From NCBI GenBank assembly GCA_026710945.1, contig JAPOQA010000027.1, positions 1 through 64,000 of the forward strand: 64,000 nucleotides of DNA. The letters run 5' to 3'. The notes under the pieces were generated by a model. That model did not search any database and was not told where the DNA came from. It saw only the letters and a list, made by a program, of their open reading frames with translations. This DNA is from Chloroflexota bacterium (GTDB taxonomy: Bacteria; Chloroflexota; UBA11872; VXOZ01). Within the stretch, counting starts at the first letter, position 1. Each line of letters starts with the position of its first letter. A program made the translations under genes and the position numbers. This document shows positions 36,469 to 44,168 of this stretch, piece by piece.

Positions 36469-36699
36469 TGAATTCTTTCCTTAGCTGTGTTTGCACGCCC
36501 ATCCGGTCGTTTGCGCGAGGCGTTCTGGCCAGAGCCGGCTCGTGCACCGATTCACTCGTGCAGCGCATGCCGCTCTTGACTGCTTACGGCGTGGCGCCAG
36601 CACATGCTGCGTACTGTGAGATTCCCTATGATGATACACGAGACCGCCCAGGGCTGCGCGGCCGCTGGGTCTGCGAGCTGAATTCAGAGAAGTGGGATC

Positions 36700-37434
36700 T
36701 CACTCTTTCCCATCGTCGAGGAATGCCGCAAGCATTTCCCGCGCGTTTTCCCTGATTGGCGGGAAGTGGCTAAAGCAGATGGTGGTAAAGTCCACGTCGA
36801 GCAGTTTGGCGAGCGATTCGCGAGCGAGTTCGGGGTCGCGGGTAAAGAGCCACGAAGGGTATTGCAGCTTGCGGAATCGATATTGCAGCGCATCGCCGAC
36901 TATGAGCAATTTCGCCGGCTCCACGTAGAAGCAGATGCTCCCTTGTGTGTGGCCGGGCGTATGGATGACGCGAACCTGCTCGATTTCAGGTAGATACTCG
37001 CAGTCTTCGAGGGGGTATTGTACCATTACCGGAGCACTGTTTATGAAAGAGACGGCGGAAGGCACTTGTGGGAGCGCTTCGCGGCGCAAGAAGCTGGGCG
37101 CAGGTTCGTCGCCGCAAATAATCCCGGCTTCAGTGCGGTGGATCGCCACTGGCGCGCTGGTTGCTTCAGCAAGTTCCGCCAGGCCCCCGGCATGATCGGG
37201 GTGACTGTGAGTCAAGGCAATGAGCCGCACTTGTTCCAGCGCAATGCCGAGCGCTCTCAAGCCAGCCTTGATGGCTTGCAGGCTGCCGCGACTGCCTGCG
37301 TCTACCAGCACAACCCCGTCATGGGCTTGCAGCACGGTGACGCGCGCTCCCAGTGCGCGCAATTGATGCACACCGGGCGCGATTGCGAATGGTCCTAACA
37401 GTGGGATGTCCCGCACCGCTTGCTTGCACTCCAT
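36700..37434 (-). CDS. MBL-fold metallo-hydrolase
   Basis: The 244-residue product has the metal motif T-H-S-H-P-D-H-A-G-G-L (about 74-84), a later H-T-P-G-H-T-Q-G-S (about 158-166) with the third ligand, and G-D-A-L-Q-Y-R (about 178-184). The C-terminus has the conserved H-F-P-P-I. It is glyoxalase-II-like; the substrate is unknown. ATG 37434 is used. A GTG at 37500 adds 22 residues with no family sequence and no clear ribosome site. Confidence 0.85.
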   Translation of the reverse strand: MECKQAVRDIPLLGPFAIAPGVHQLRALGARVTVLQAHDGVVLVDAGSRGSLQAIKAGLRALGIALEQVRLIALTHSHPDHAGGLAELAEATSAPVAIHRTEAGIICGDEPAPSFLRREALPQVPSAVSFINSAPVMVQYPLEDCEYLPEIEQVRVIHTPGHTQGSICFYVEPAKLLIVGDALQYRFRKLQYPSWLFTRDPELARESLAKLLDVDFTTICFSHFPPIRENAREMLAAFLDDGKE

Positions 37435-37531
37435 CAGCGTAGTGGTAGGTACGCATTCTAAACTGGGTGAACTTGTGCCGCCGTGAAGCCGCCAAAGCAC
37501 TTACTAATTCCACGGTACCACGTGCGGCTGG

Positions 37532-37560
37532 TTTTCAGAAACCTGAGCGGCGCGTATAAT
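37532..37560 (+). promoter_or_regulatory. Promoter of the AMP-ligase fusion gene
   Basis: TATAAT at 37555-37560 is a perfect -10. TTTTCA at 37532-37537 matches four of six at -35, with a 17-base spacer. It ends 40 bases before the ATG. Confidence 0.55.
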
Positions 37561-37600
37561 ACGCTTTAGATTCTCCCAATTCAACCTCTAGGAAAGCCGC

Positions 37601-40078
37601 ATGCAAACGCTCAACGATCTCTTGGAGAATTCGGCAAACCGCTTTGGCGACTCGCCCGCGTTGCTCATCAAGCCGGGCATCCGCGTGCGTTGCTGGCGGT
37701 ACGGCGAGCTCTGGGAAGCTTCCGGCCGGGTCGCAGCATTCCTACACCGTCAGGGCATAGCGAAGGGCGACCGAGTGGTCATCTGGGCGCCGAACCGGCC
37801 CGAGTGGGTATTGGCTCTCTTTGGCTGCCTGCGGCTCGGGGCGATTGCCGTGCCGTTCGACATTCGCAGCGCGCCGGATTTTGTCGCCGCAGTGCTTGGG
37901 CAGACGGAGCCGAAGTTCGCCTTTGTCTCCCAATTTACGCCGGAGAATGCAGAAATCGAAGCCTTGCCGCATGTGAACATTGAAGACCTGGAGGACGCGC
38001 TGGAGGGTAACGATGCGGAGATTCCCCGTGTCGAAGTGGCGGCAGACGACATCGCGGAGATAATGTTCACGTCCGGTACGACGGGTGCGCCCAAGGGGGT
38101 GATTCTGACCCATGGCAACATCGTTTCGAATGTGGTTGCCGGATGCCGGGAAGTGATGCCGCAGCCGCAGTGGCGCTTGCTTTCGCTGCTACCACTGAGC
38201 CACATGTTGGAGCAGACGGTGGGTCTCCTCGCGGTGCTCTTTGGGGGTGGACGCATTGTCTATCCCGTCAGCCGCCAGCCGAGCATCCTGGTGCGCACTA
38301 TGCAAGAGAACGGCATCACCAGCATCGTGCTCGTGCCCCAGGCGCTGGAACTCTTCATGAACGCCATCGAGCGGCAGGCGGAACTCACCGGAAAGAAGGA
38401 GACACTTGCGAAGTTGCTCCGCATGGCGCCGCGCCTTCCCGTGTGGGCGCGCCGGAAGCTCTTCGGTCAGGTGCATCGCCGCTTTGGCGGCAAACTGCGG
38501 TTTGTCATGTGCGGCGGCGCGCGCTTAGACCCGGCGTTGGCGGAGAAGTGGGAAGCGCTGGGCGTCATAGTGCTGCAGGGCTACGGCACGACCGAAGCAG
38601 CGCCGATCATTGCCTGCAACAGCTTTCAATACAAGAAGCTGGACGCATTGGGCAAGGTACTGCCGGGCCAGGAAGTAAGGATCGCGTCAGATGGCGAGAT
38701 TCATACCCGGGGGCCCAACGTCACACCGGGCTATTGGCGTCAACCGGAGATTACGGAGGCATCCTTTGAGGATGGCTGGTACAAGACCGGCGACTTGGGC
38801 TCTATCGACGAGGATGGGTTCCTCTATTTCAAGGGCCGCAAGAAAGACCTGATCGTGCTGGCCAACGGTCAGAACGTCTATCCGGAAGACATAGAACCGC
38901 TCTTGCAGAACCATGAGGCAGTGGAGGACGCGGTAGTCGTGGGCATGCCGAGTCCGAACGGCGGCGAAGACGTGCACGCCGTGATTGTGCCAAGCGACGG
39001 ATTCGATGGCGGCACGGTGGTAGCGGAAGTAAATCCGCAGCTCGCCGCCCATCAGCAGATCAGAGGGTTCAGCACTTGGCCTGACGAGGAATTTCCTCGC
39101 ACGCACACCCTCAAGGTAAAGAAAAACCTGGTGCTGGAGCGCCTCATTGCCGATGCGCAAGGGGAGGCAACTGCTGTGGAAACTCCGGCAGAGACTCCCA
39201 AAGAAGCCCAAACTCCATTGGAACAATTGATCGTCCGCATTTGCGATGTCTCACCCGCAGACGTACATGCCGACTGCATTCTGGGCGTCGACATCGGCCT
39301 GGATTCCCTCGGTCGGGTGGAATTGCTCTCGGCAATCGAACAGGAACTCGGTGTCTACATCGATGAGACCGAGGTGCATCCGGAAACGACGGTTGGGGAC
39401 CTGGAAGCGCTGCTGGCACAGGGCAGCGCGAGTGAAGAGGAACGATTTCCAAGTTGGAGCCGCTCTGCGTGGTGTCGAGTGCTCCGTTCTGTACTGCACT
39501 ACACATTCGTCAAGCCCGGTATAGCGCTGCTCTACAAGGTGCAGGTCGGAGGCAAGGAAAACTTGGAGGGTCTATCGGGGCCGGTGCTCTATGCGGCGAA
39601 CCACAATTTGAAAGTGGATGCCGGTATGATTCTGTCAGCGCTCCCGGCGTCAATGCGCGGCCGGCTCGGGATCGCGGCGGCAGCCGACAACTATTTCTCG
39701 TCACTTTGGTGGCGGGTCTTTAGCCCGCTCTTGGGAAACACTTTTCCGTTTGCCCGCCAGGGCCCCGTGCGCCGCAGCCTGGAAAACCTGGGAAACCTGC
39801 TAGACAGCGATTGGTCGGTGCTCATTTTCCCGGAGGGTGATCGGACGGATGGAGAAGTAAAGGCCTTCAAGCCCGGCACCGGCTTTGTCGCCATGGAATC
39901 ACGGACGCCAATCGTCCCGATTCGCGTCACGCTTGTGAAAGAAGGGCTGTACGAGGGGGCTACCTTCCCATCGCGCGGCCACGTGAAGGTGCAGATTGGC
40001 AAGCCCCTGATCTTTTCGCCCGGTACGGACTATCTGGAAGCCACGGAAAAGCTCGAGCAGGCGGTACGGGAGCTCTAG
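37601..40078 (+). CDS. Three-domain fusion: AMP-dependent ligase, acyl carrier domain, PlsC-type acyltransferase
   Basis: Domain 1 (about 1-510) is an acyl-CoA/ACP synthetase with M-F-T-S-G-T-T-G-A-P-K-G (about 153-164) and G-Y-G-T-T-E-A-A-P (about 326-334). D-G-W-Y-K-T-G-D-L-G and K-D-L-I-V-L follow. Domain 2 (about 535-610) is a carrier domain whose phosphopantetheine serine lies in G-L-D-S-L-G-R (about 566-572). Domain 3 (about 630-825) is a lysophospholipid acyltransferase with the H-x4-D catalytic motif in A-N-H-N-L-K-V-D (about 664-671) and F-P-E-G-D-R-T-D-G (about 740-748). The natural reading is self-contained fatty-acid activation, loading on its own carrier domain and transfer to a lysolipid, functionally like Aas but in the opposite order and with the carrier built in. 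AGGAAAGCCGC precedes the ATG. Confidence 0.9.
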   Translation: MQTLNDLLENSANRFGDSPALLIKPGIRVRCWRYGELWEASGRVAAFLHRQGIAKGDRVVIWAPNRPEWVLALFGCLRLGAIAVPFDIRSAPDFVAAVLGQTEPKFAFVSQFTPENAEIEALPHVNIEDLEDALEGNDAEIPRVEVAADDIAEIMFTSGTTGAPKGVILTHGNIVSNVVAGCREVMPQPQWRLLSLLPLSHMLEQTVGLLAVLFGGGRIVYPVSRQPSILVRTMQENGITSIVLVPQALELFMNAIERQAELTGKKETLAKLLRMAPRLPVWARRKLFGQVHRRFGGKLRFVMCGGARLDPALAEKWEALGVIVLQGYGTTEAAPIIACNSFQYKKLDALGKVLPGQEVRIASDGEIHTRGPNVTPGYWRQPEITEASFEDGWYKTGDLGSIDEDGFLYFKGRKKDLIVLANGQNVYPEDIEPLLQNHEAVEDAVVVGMPSPNGGEDVHAVIVPSDGFDGGTVVAEVNPQLAAHQQIRGFSTWPDEEFPRTHTLKVKKNLVLERLIADAQGEATAVETPAETPKEAQTPLEQLIVRICDVSPADVHADCILGVDIGLDSLGRVELLSAIEQELGVYIDETEVHPETTVGDLEALLAQGSASEEERFPSWSRSAWCRVLRSVLHYTFVKPGIALLYKVQVGGKENLEGLSGPVLYAANHNLKVDAGMILSALPASMRGRLGIAAAADNYFSSLWWRVFSPLLGNTFPFARQGPVRRSLENLGNLLDSDWSVLIFPEGDRTDGEVKAFKPGTGFVAMESRTPIVPIRVTLVKEGLYEGATFPSRGHVKVQIGKPLIFSPGTDYLEATEKLEQAVREL

Positions 40079-40097
40079 CCCTGCAACCAACCGTTCC

Positions 40098-40231
40098 TAC
40101 TTCGACAGGCTCAGCACAAACGGTTGGGTGACAAGCTCAGCACAAACGGTTGGGTGGGCCGCAATAGAAGTGGCATGGAACGGTGTTTGAGGATCGTAGC
40201 AACCGTTCGTCCTGAGCTTGTCGAAGGATGG
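40098..40231. repeat. CTTCGACAGGCTCAG repeat cluster
   Basis: Two direct partial copies (CAAGCTCAGCACAAACGG type, at about 40102 and 40133) are followed by an inverted copy (GTCCTGAGCTTGTCGAAGG) at about 40210. Together they could fold into a long hairpin between the ligase gene and convergent argC. Confidence 0.6.
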
Positions 40232-40243
40232 AAGGTTGTCCTG

Positions 40244-41272
40244 CTATGGATACAGCGGCTTGGTCTCCAAACCCATAGTCTCAGGTAAACCGAGCATGGC
40301 GTTGGCGTTCTGCAGTGCCTGGCCGGACGCACCCTTCACCAAGTTGTCGATGGCGGTAGTGACAATGAGATGCCCCGTCCGCTCGTGCACGACCGGATGA
40401 ATAAGACAGTGGTTACTGCCGTAGGTCCACTTGGTCTTGGGCGAGACGGCAAGTACCTCTACGAATGGCTCATCGGCGTAGCGGGCCTGGTAGAGACTCG
40501 CCACTGCTTGCTGGGAAATGGGGCTGGCAAGCGACGCATAGCATGTAGCCAGGATGCCGCGGGTCATGGGAATGAGGTGCGGAACAAAGGTGACCTGCAC
40601 GTCGGTATCCGCCACCGCGCTCAGTTCCTGCACGATCTCCGGCATGTGCCGGTGGCCCTGCAGCGCGTAGGCTTCCACGCTCTCATTGACTTCCGAATAG
40701 TGATTGGTCAGCGTCAGACTGCGTCCGCCGCCGGAAATGCCGGACTTGGCGTCCACGATCACGTGCGGGGGAATGAGACCTTCTGCAAGGGCAGGCGCCA
40801 GACCCAGAATTGCGCCGGTAGGATAGCAGCCGGGGTTGGCTACGATCTTGGCCTGCCGCACTTCATCCCGGTGCAACTCTGTGAGACCATAGACGGCGCT
40901 CTCCAGAAATTCTGCGCAGGGGTGTTCTTGATACCACTCCTGGTACGTTTGCGGATCATGCAGGCGAAAGTCTGCGGCGATGTCGACGACCGGCACACCG
41001 TCCTGAATGAAGGGCAGCAATGCCTCCGCCGATGCCTTGTGCGGCAATCCGGAAAAGACGAGATCTACGTTGGCATTGATTTCTTCCGTGATCACCTTGT
41101 CTCCCAGATGGCCTTTGGGAAAGAGGCTAGTGAATGGAAAGACTTCAGCCAGGCGCTTACCGGCTTGGCTGCGGCCGGTGACGGCTACGATTTGCATTTC
41201 CGGATGGCCGGCCAATAGCCTGATGAGCTCCAGCCCGGCATAGCCGGTTACGTTCAATATGCCGATGTTCAT
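40244..41272 (-). CDS. argC: N-acetyl-gamma-glutamyl-phosphate reductase
   Basis: ArgC makes N-acetylglutamate semialdehyde with NADPH. At 342 residues it begins I-G-I-L-N-V-T-G-Y-A-G-L-E-L (about 3-16), a variant of the usual dinucleotide loop. The active-site cysteine is in N-P-G-C-Y-P-T-G (about 142-149) and the general base His is in G-H-R-H-M-P-E-I (about 202-209). GGAGTACTGCG precedes the ATG. argB and argD are not in the window. Confidence 0.95.
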   Translation of the reverse strand: MNIGILNVTGYAGLELIRLLAGHPEMQIVAVTGRSQAGKRLAEVFPFTSLFPKGHLGDKVITEEINANVDLVFSGLPHKASAEALLPFIQDGVPVVDIAADFRLHDPQTYQEWYQEHPCAEFLESAVYGLTELHRDEVRQAKIVANPGCYPTGAILGLAPALAEGLIPPHVIVDAKSGISGGGRSLTLTNHYSEVNESVEAYALQGHRHMPEIVQELSAVADTDVQVTFVPHLIPMTRGILATCYASLASPISQQAVASLYQARYADEPFVEVLAVSPKTKWTYGSNHCLIHPVVHERTGHLIVTTAIDNLVKGASGQALQNANAMLGLPETMGLETKPLYP

Positions 41273-41649
41273 CGCAGTACTCCGCGTGCATGCTTAGTTG
41301 CGTCTGCGGACAATTCACCTCGTCCAAGCAAGACGACTAATCTCAATTTTAGGCCAAGAACTCTCAGTCTTTTCGCACTCTAACATAACGAATGTGCCTC
41401 AATGCGGGCGTTTGTTCCCGCCATCTTGGCCAAGATGTTTAGCCGTAGCGCGGGCGCTTGTTCCCCGCAACCTGACACCAATGTGCTCCGCCGTAGCGCG
41501 GGGGCTTGTCCCCCGCCTCTCAATTGTAAACACAAGCGCTAGGTCGACTAATTGACGAGAATCCCTACTGCACAGACTCGAATGACAGATAGAGAAACAC
41601 AGTGGGGAATAGAAGTCTAGTGTAGCGAAACGCAGCAGAGTCGTAAAGC
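41273..41649. repeat. Intergenic region with three REP copies in a row
   Basis: There is no gene. A decayed copy at about 41404-41420 is followed by intact copies at 41445-41468 and 41493-41516. All three are in the plus orientation and about 45 bases apart, each intact one starting GTAG. Confidence 0.7.
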
Positions 41650-42522
41650 TCACCGCATCACGAGCATCAAGACGATAACTGCCGCCAGCCCAATACGATA
41701 CAGCGCCAGCGGCCAGAGGCGGCCGCGCTGTAAGTAGCGCAAGAATACTCGAATGCAGAGATACCCCACCACCAGTGCGCTCAAGAACCCGACAACGAAT
41801 ATGGTACCGCCGTCACCGCTCAGGGCTGCGCCATCGAGATGGCGCGCTTCCCACACCCCCGCGCCAAAGATGACCGGCGCCATGAGTAGGAATGAAAACC
41901 GTGCCGCTTGCACTCGGCTCAAGCCTAGCAACATACCCATTGTGATGGTGCTGCCCGAGCGCGAGACCCCGGGCACGATGGCCAAAGCCTGGGCAAGACC
42001 GATAAGCAAGGCTCCCCGCCAATTAAGGTGATCGCAACCGCGCTCGCCGGTGTGTCGGGCGTCCACAATCCAAAGTATGACCCCAACCCCGGCGAGCGTA
42101 GCTGCAATGATCCATGGTGAGCGCAGCACTGTCGCCGCAGCCTCTTCGAGCAGCAGACCGGCGACTACCGCGGGCAGCGTGGCGAGCACGAGCAGCCACG
42201 CCAGCCGGCGGTTGGGTTCGGCCTGGATGTCCCGCTCGCGGATGGAAGTGAGAAACGCAAGCGCAAGCGCCAGGACGTCACGCCAGAAAACCATAAGCAC
42301 GGCAAGGAGCGTGCCGACGTGAAGCGCCACCGCGAAGGGCAGACTATTCAATACTGGCGAAGACCATTGGAAGGCCCAGGGCAGAATGGCGAGATGGCCT
42401 GAACTAGAGATCGGCAGGAACTCGGTTATTCCTTGCACGACCCCCAAAATTGCGGCTGCAGCGACATCGTTTCTCCACCACGCCGTCGCTTGGGCGGCAT
42501 TCGCAATGCCCTGATATGACAT
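41650..42522 (-). CDS. uppP: Undecaprenyl-diphosphatase
   Basis: UppP (BacA type) recycles the lipid carrier for peptidoglycan and confers bacitracin tolerance. The 290-residue protein has about eight helices. Active-site motif 1 is V-V-Q-G-I-T-E-F-L-P-I-S-S-S-G-H (about 28-43) and motif 2 is P-G-V-S-R-S-G-S-T-I-T (about 177-187). Its first 25 residues are an extra tail compared with most homologs. AAGG lies seven bases before the ATG. It is 20 bases downstream of the inositol monophosphatase gene and probably co-transcribed. Confidence 0.94.
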   Translation of the reverse strand: MSYQGIANAAQATAWWRNDVAAAAILGVVQGITEFLPISSSGHLAILPWAFQWSSPVLNSLPFAVALHVGTLLAVLMVFWRDVLALALAFLTSIRERDIQAEPNRRLAWLLVLATLPAVVAGLLLEEAAATVLRSPWIIAATLAGVGVILWIVDARHTGERGCDHLNWRGALLIGLAQALAIVPGVSRSGSTITMGMLLGLSRVQAARFSFLLMAPVIFGAGVWEARHLDGAALSGDGGTIFVVGFLSALVVGYLCIRVFLRYLQRGRLWPLALYRIGLAAVIVLMLVMR

Positions 42523-42541
42523 TAATGACCTTGGTTCCTGT

Positions 42542-43327
42542 CTAGGTGTTGCGGCGTGTTTGTTCTACGTGCTTAATGCTGCTGACGATTGCGGCATTTC
42601 CTGCGACGACGGAGCCAATCTGCGGTTGGAGCACAGGGGAACCGTCCATTGTGATAATCTCTCCGCCGGCTTCTCGGACGACTAACACTGCTGCGGCCAT
42701 ATCCCAGGCTTCCAACCGGTGGTGAAAGAAGCCGCTGAGACGTCCAGCCGCTACATAGCACAAAGCCAGCGCTGCCGATCCGGTGATGCGCAGCCCCGCT
42801 ACCTGGGGCCGCAGCGCTGCCGCGAGTGCCATGCTCTCCGAGGAGGCCGGTTCGTTGTGTCCCAAGTCAAAGCCGAGCAGTGCATCATGCCAAGCAACAT
42901 CTTGGCGCACGGCAATTGGTTCGCCGTTCCACGTCGCGCCCTTTCCTGCCTCGGCCACGAAGAGGTCGTCCAGCAAGGGATCGTACACCACGCCCACGAC
43001 AGGCCGCTTTTGCTCGACAAACGCAATGCTCACAGTGAAGAGCGGAAAGCGATTAGCAATGTTGAGGGTGCCGTCGATAGGGTCGATGATCCACGTCGGC
43101 TCATCGGACAGCGGACGGTTGACCGTCTCTTCGGTGAGAAAGCGATGATTGGGAAGCGCAGAGCGTATCTGCTCTTGGATGAGGTCGTTTGCGGCCAGGT
43201 CGAGGCCGGTGACGAAGTCACCGCGCCCTTTGGTCTGCACTATGGCAGCGCTGGCAGCGTTGTCACGTAGGTACGCCCCGGATTCCTGAGCTGTGTCAAT
43301 GGCGACCGCAATAGGTGACGGAGGCAT
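42542..43327 (-). CDS. Inositol monophosphatase family protein
   Basis: The 261-residue lithium-sensitive-type phosphatase has metal motif I-I-D-P-I-D-G-T-L-N (about 78-87), T-E-E-T-V (about 64-68) and late A-W-D-M-A-A-A (about 205-211). Substrates of bacterial members range from inositol phosphate to NADP and PAP, and the sequence alone does not settle it. The gene begins 66 bases from the left REP-like palindrome of the RAYT locus. It is followed by uppP. Confidence 0.9.
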   Translation of the reverse strand: MPPSPIAVAIDTAQESGAYLRDNAASAAIVQTKGRGDFVTGLDLAANDLIQEQIRSALPNHRFLTEETVNRPLSDEPTWIIDPIDGTLNIANRFPLFTVSIAFVEQKRPVVGVVYDPLLDDLFVAEAGKGATWNGEPIAVRQDVAWHDALLGFDLGHNEPASSESMALAAALRPQVAGLRITGSAALALCYVAAGRLSGFFHHRLEAWDMAAAVLVVREAGGEIITMDGSPVLQPQIGSVVAGNAAIVSSIKHVEQTRRNT

Positions 43328-43392
43328 GATTAAAGGTTACCTTTGCGCGTTGTTGGGAGCGGACCTCTGGGAGCACGGTCGTCTCCGGGAGC

Positions 43393-43409
43393 GCGGGCGT
43401 CCCGCCCGC
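43393..43409. repeat. Left RAYT-flanking palindrome
   Basis: Arms GCGGGCG and CGCCCGC flank TCC, preceded by GGGAGC. This is the exact reverse complement of the element at 44141-44157. Confidence 0.8.
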
Positions 43410-43512
43410 ACCCTACCATACACGAGCCACCGTCGAACCGGAACAGCTACTATTGAGGCACCTGGGCTTCTCGCGCTGCGTGGAGCGCTGGCGCAGCCTC
43501 GCAACGTTCACG

Positions 43513-44055
43513 TTAAGTCTCTAGTTCACAACCACTAAGCCCATTCTCCGCCCGAGCATACGCGCTGCTAAAGCGCCAGTCTACGTTTCGTTGGCAGAGA
43601 CCGGCCTTCACGGGATTGGCTTCTATGTAAGCGATGGCTGCTGTGAAATGACGCTCATTCCGAATATAGCGATCAAAGTAATCCTGGCTCCAAAATGGCG
43701 CGGAGCAGCCGAATCGCTTGACCGCTTGATGGGCTGTAAATGACTTCCAGCTATGTATGATCGCGGATAGGGCAAGCCCTGCCAATGGCGTAAAGAGCAC
43801 GTGAACGTGTGTCGGCATCACAACCCATGCGTGCAAATGGTAGCGTGTGTTAGCGAAATAGAGCAAGGCAGCTTCTACCATCGCTGCAAGCTGTGGGTTG
43901 CGTAAGGGCGTGTCTTTGGTCTCTTGATCAAGGTACGCCTCAAGCCGGCGGCGCAAGGCGGTCTTCTTGTGCGTTGCGCTGAGATGGCTAAGCTCTTGGC
44001 GCCAGCTTTCGAGTACGTCCGGCGGCAACGTTCCGGCAAGCCGGAAGGTAACCAT
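43513..44055 (-). CDS. REP-associated tyrosine transposase (RAYT, Y1_Tnp/HUH)
   Basis: The protein contains the HUH motif in V-V-M-P-T-H-V-H-V-L-F (about 78-88) and a catalytic tyrosine region in Q-D-Y-F-D-R-Y-I-R-N (about 124-133). This is the signature of single-strand-nicking REP-associated transposases, which act on hairpins preceded by a tetranucleotide. The family's conserved beginning G-W-H-S-R-G-Y-L-P-H-F-D-G-G lies in the same frame upstream (about 44056-44112), but no ATG, GTG or TTG exists there. The true start is therefore unclear and the 5' end may be damaged. It sits between two inverted palindromes. Confidence 0.85.
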   Translation of the reverse strand: MVTFRLAGTLPPDVLESWRQELSHLSATHKKTALRRRLEAYLDQETKDTPLRNPQLAAMVEAALLYFANTRYHLHAWVVMPTHVHVLFTPLAGLALSAIIHSWKSFTAHQAVKRFGCSAPFWSQDYFDRYIRNERHFTAAIAYIEANPVKAGLCQRNVDWRFSSAYARAENGLSGCELET

Positions 44056-44140
44056 CTGCGGGATCGCGCCGCCGTCGAAGTGTGGCAGGTAGCCACGAGA
44101 GTGCCAACCGCGTGGCTCAAGGGTGGGAGACGGCAGTGAT

Positions 44141-44157
44141 GCGGGCGGGACGCCCGC
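44141..44157. repeat. Right RAYT-flanking palindrome
   Basis: GCGGGCG, GGA, CGCCCGC: the inverse of the left copy. It lies 12 bases past the stop of the downstream-facing hydrolase gene. Confidence 0.8.
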
Positions 44158-44168
44158 GTTCCTGGGTC

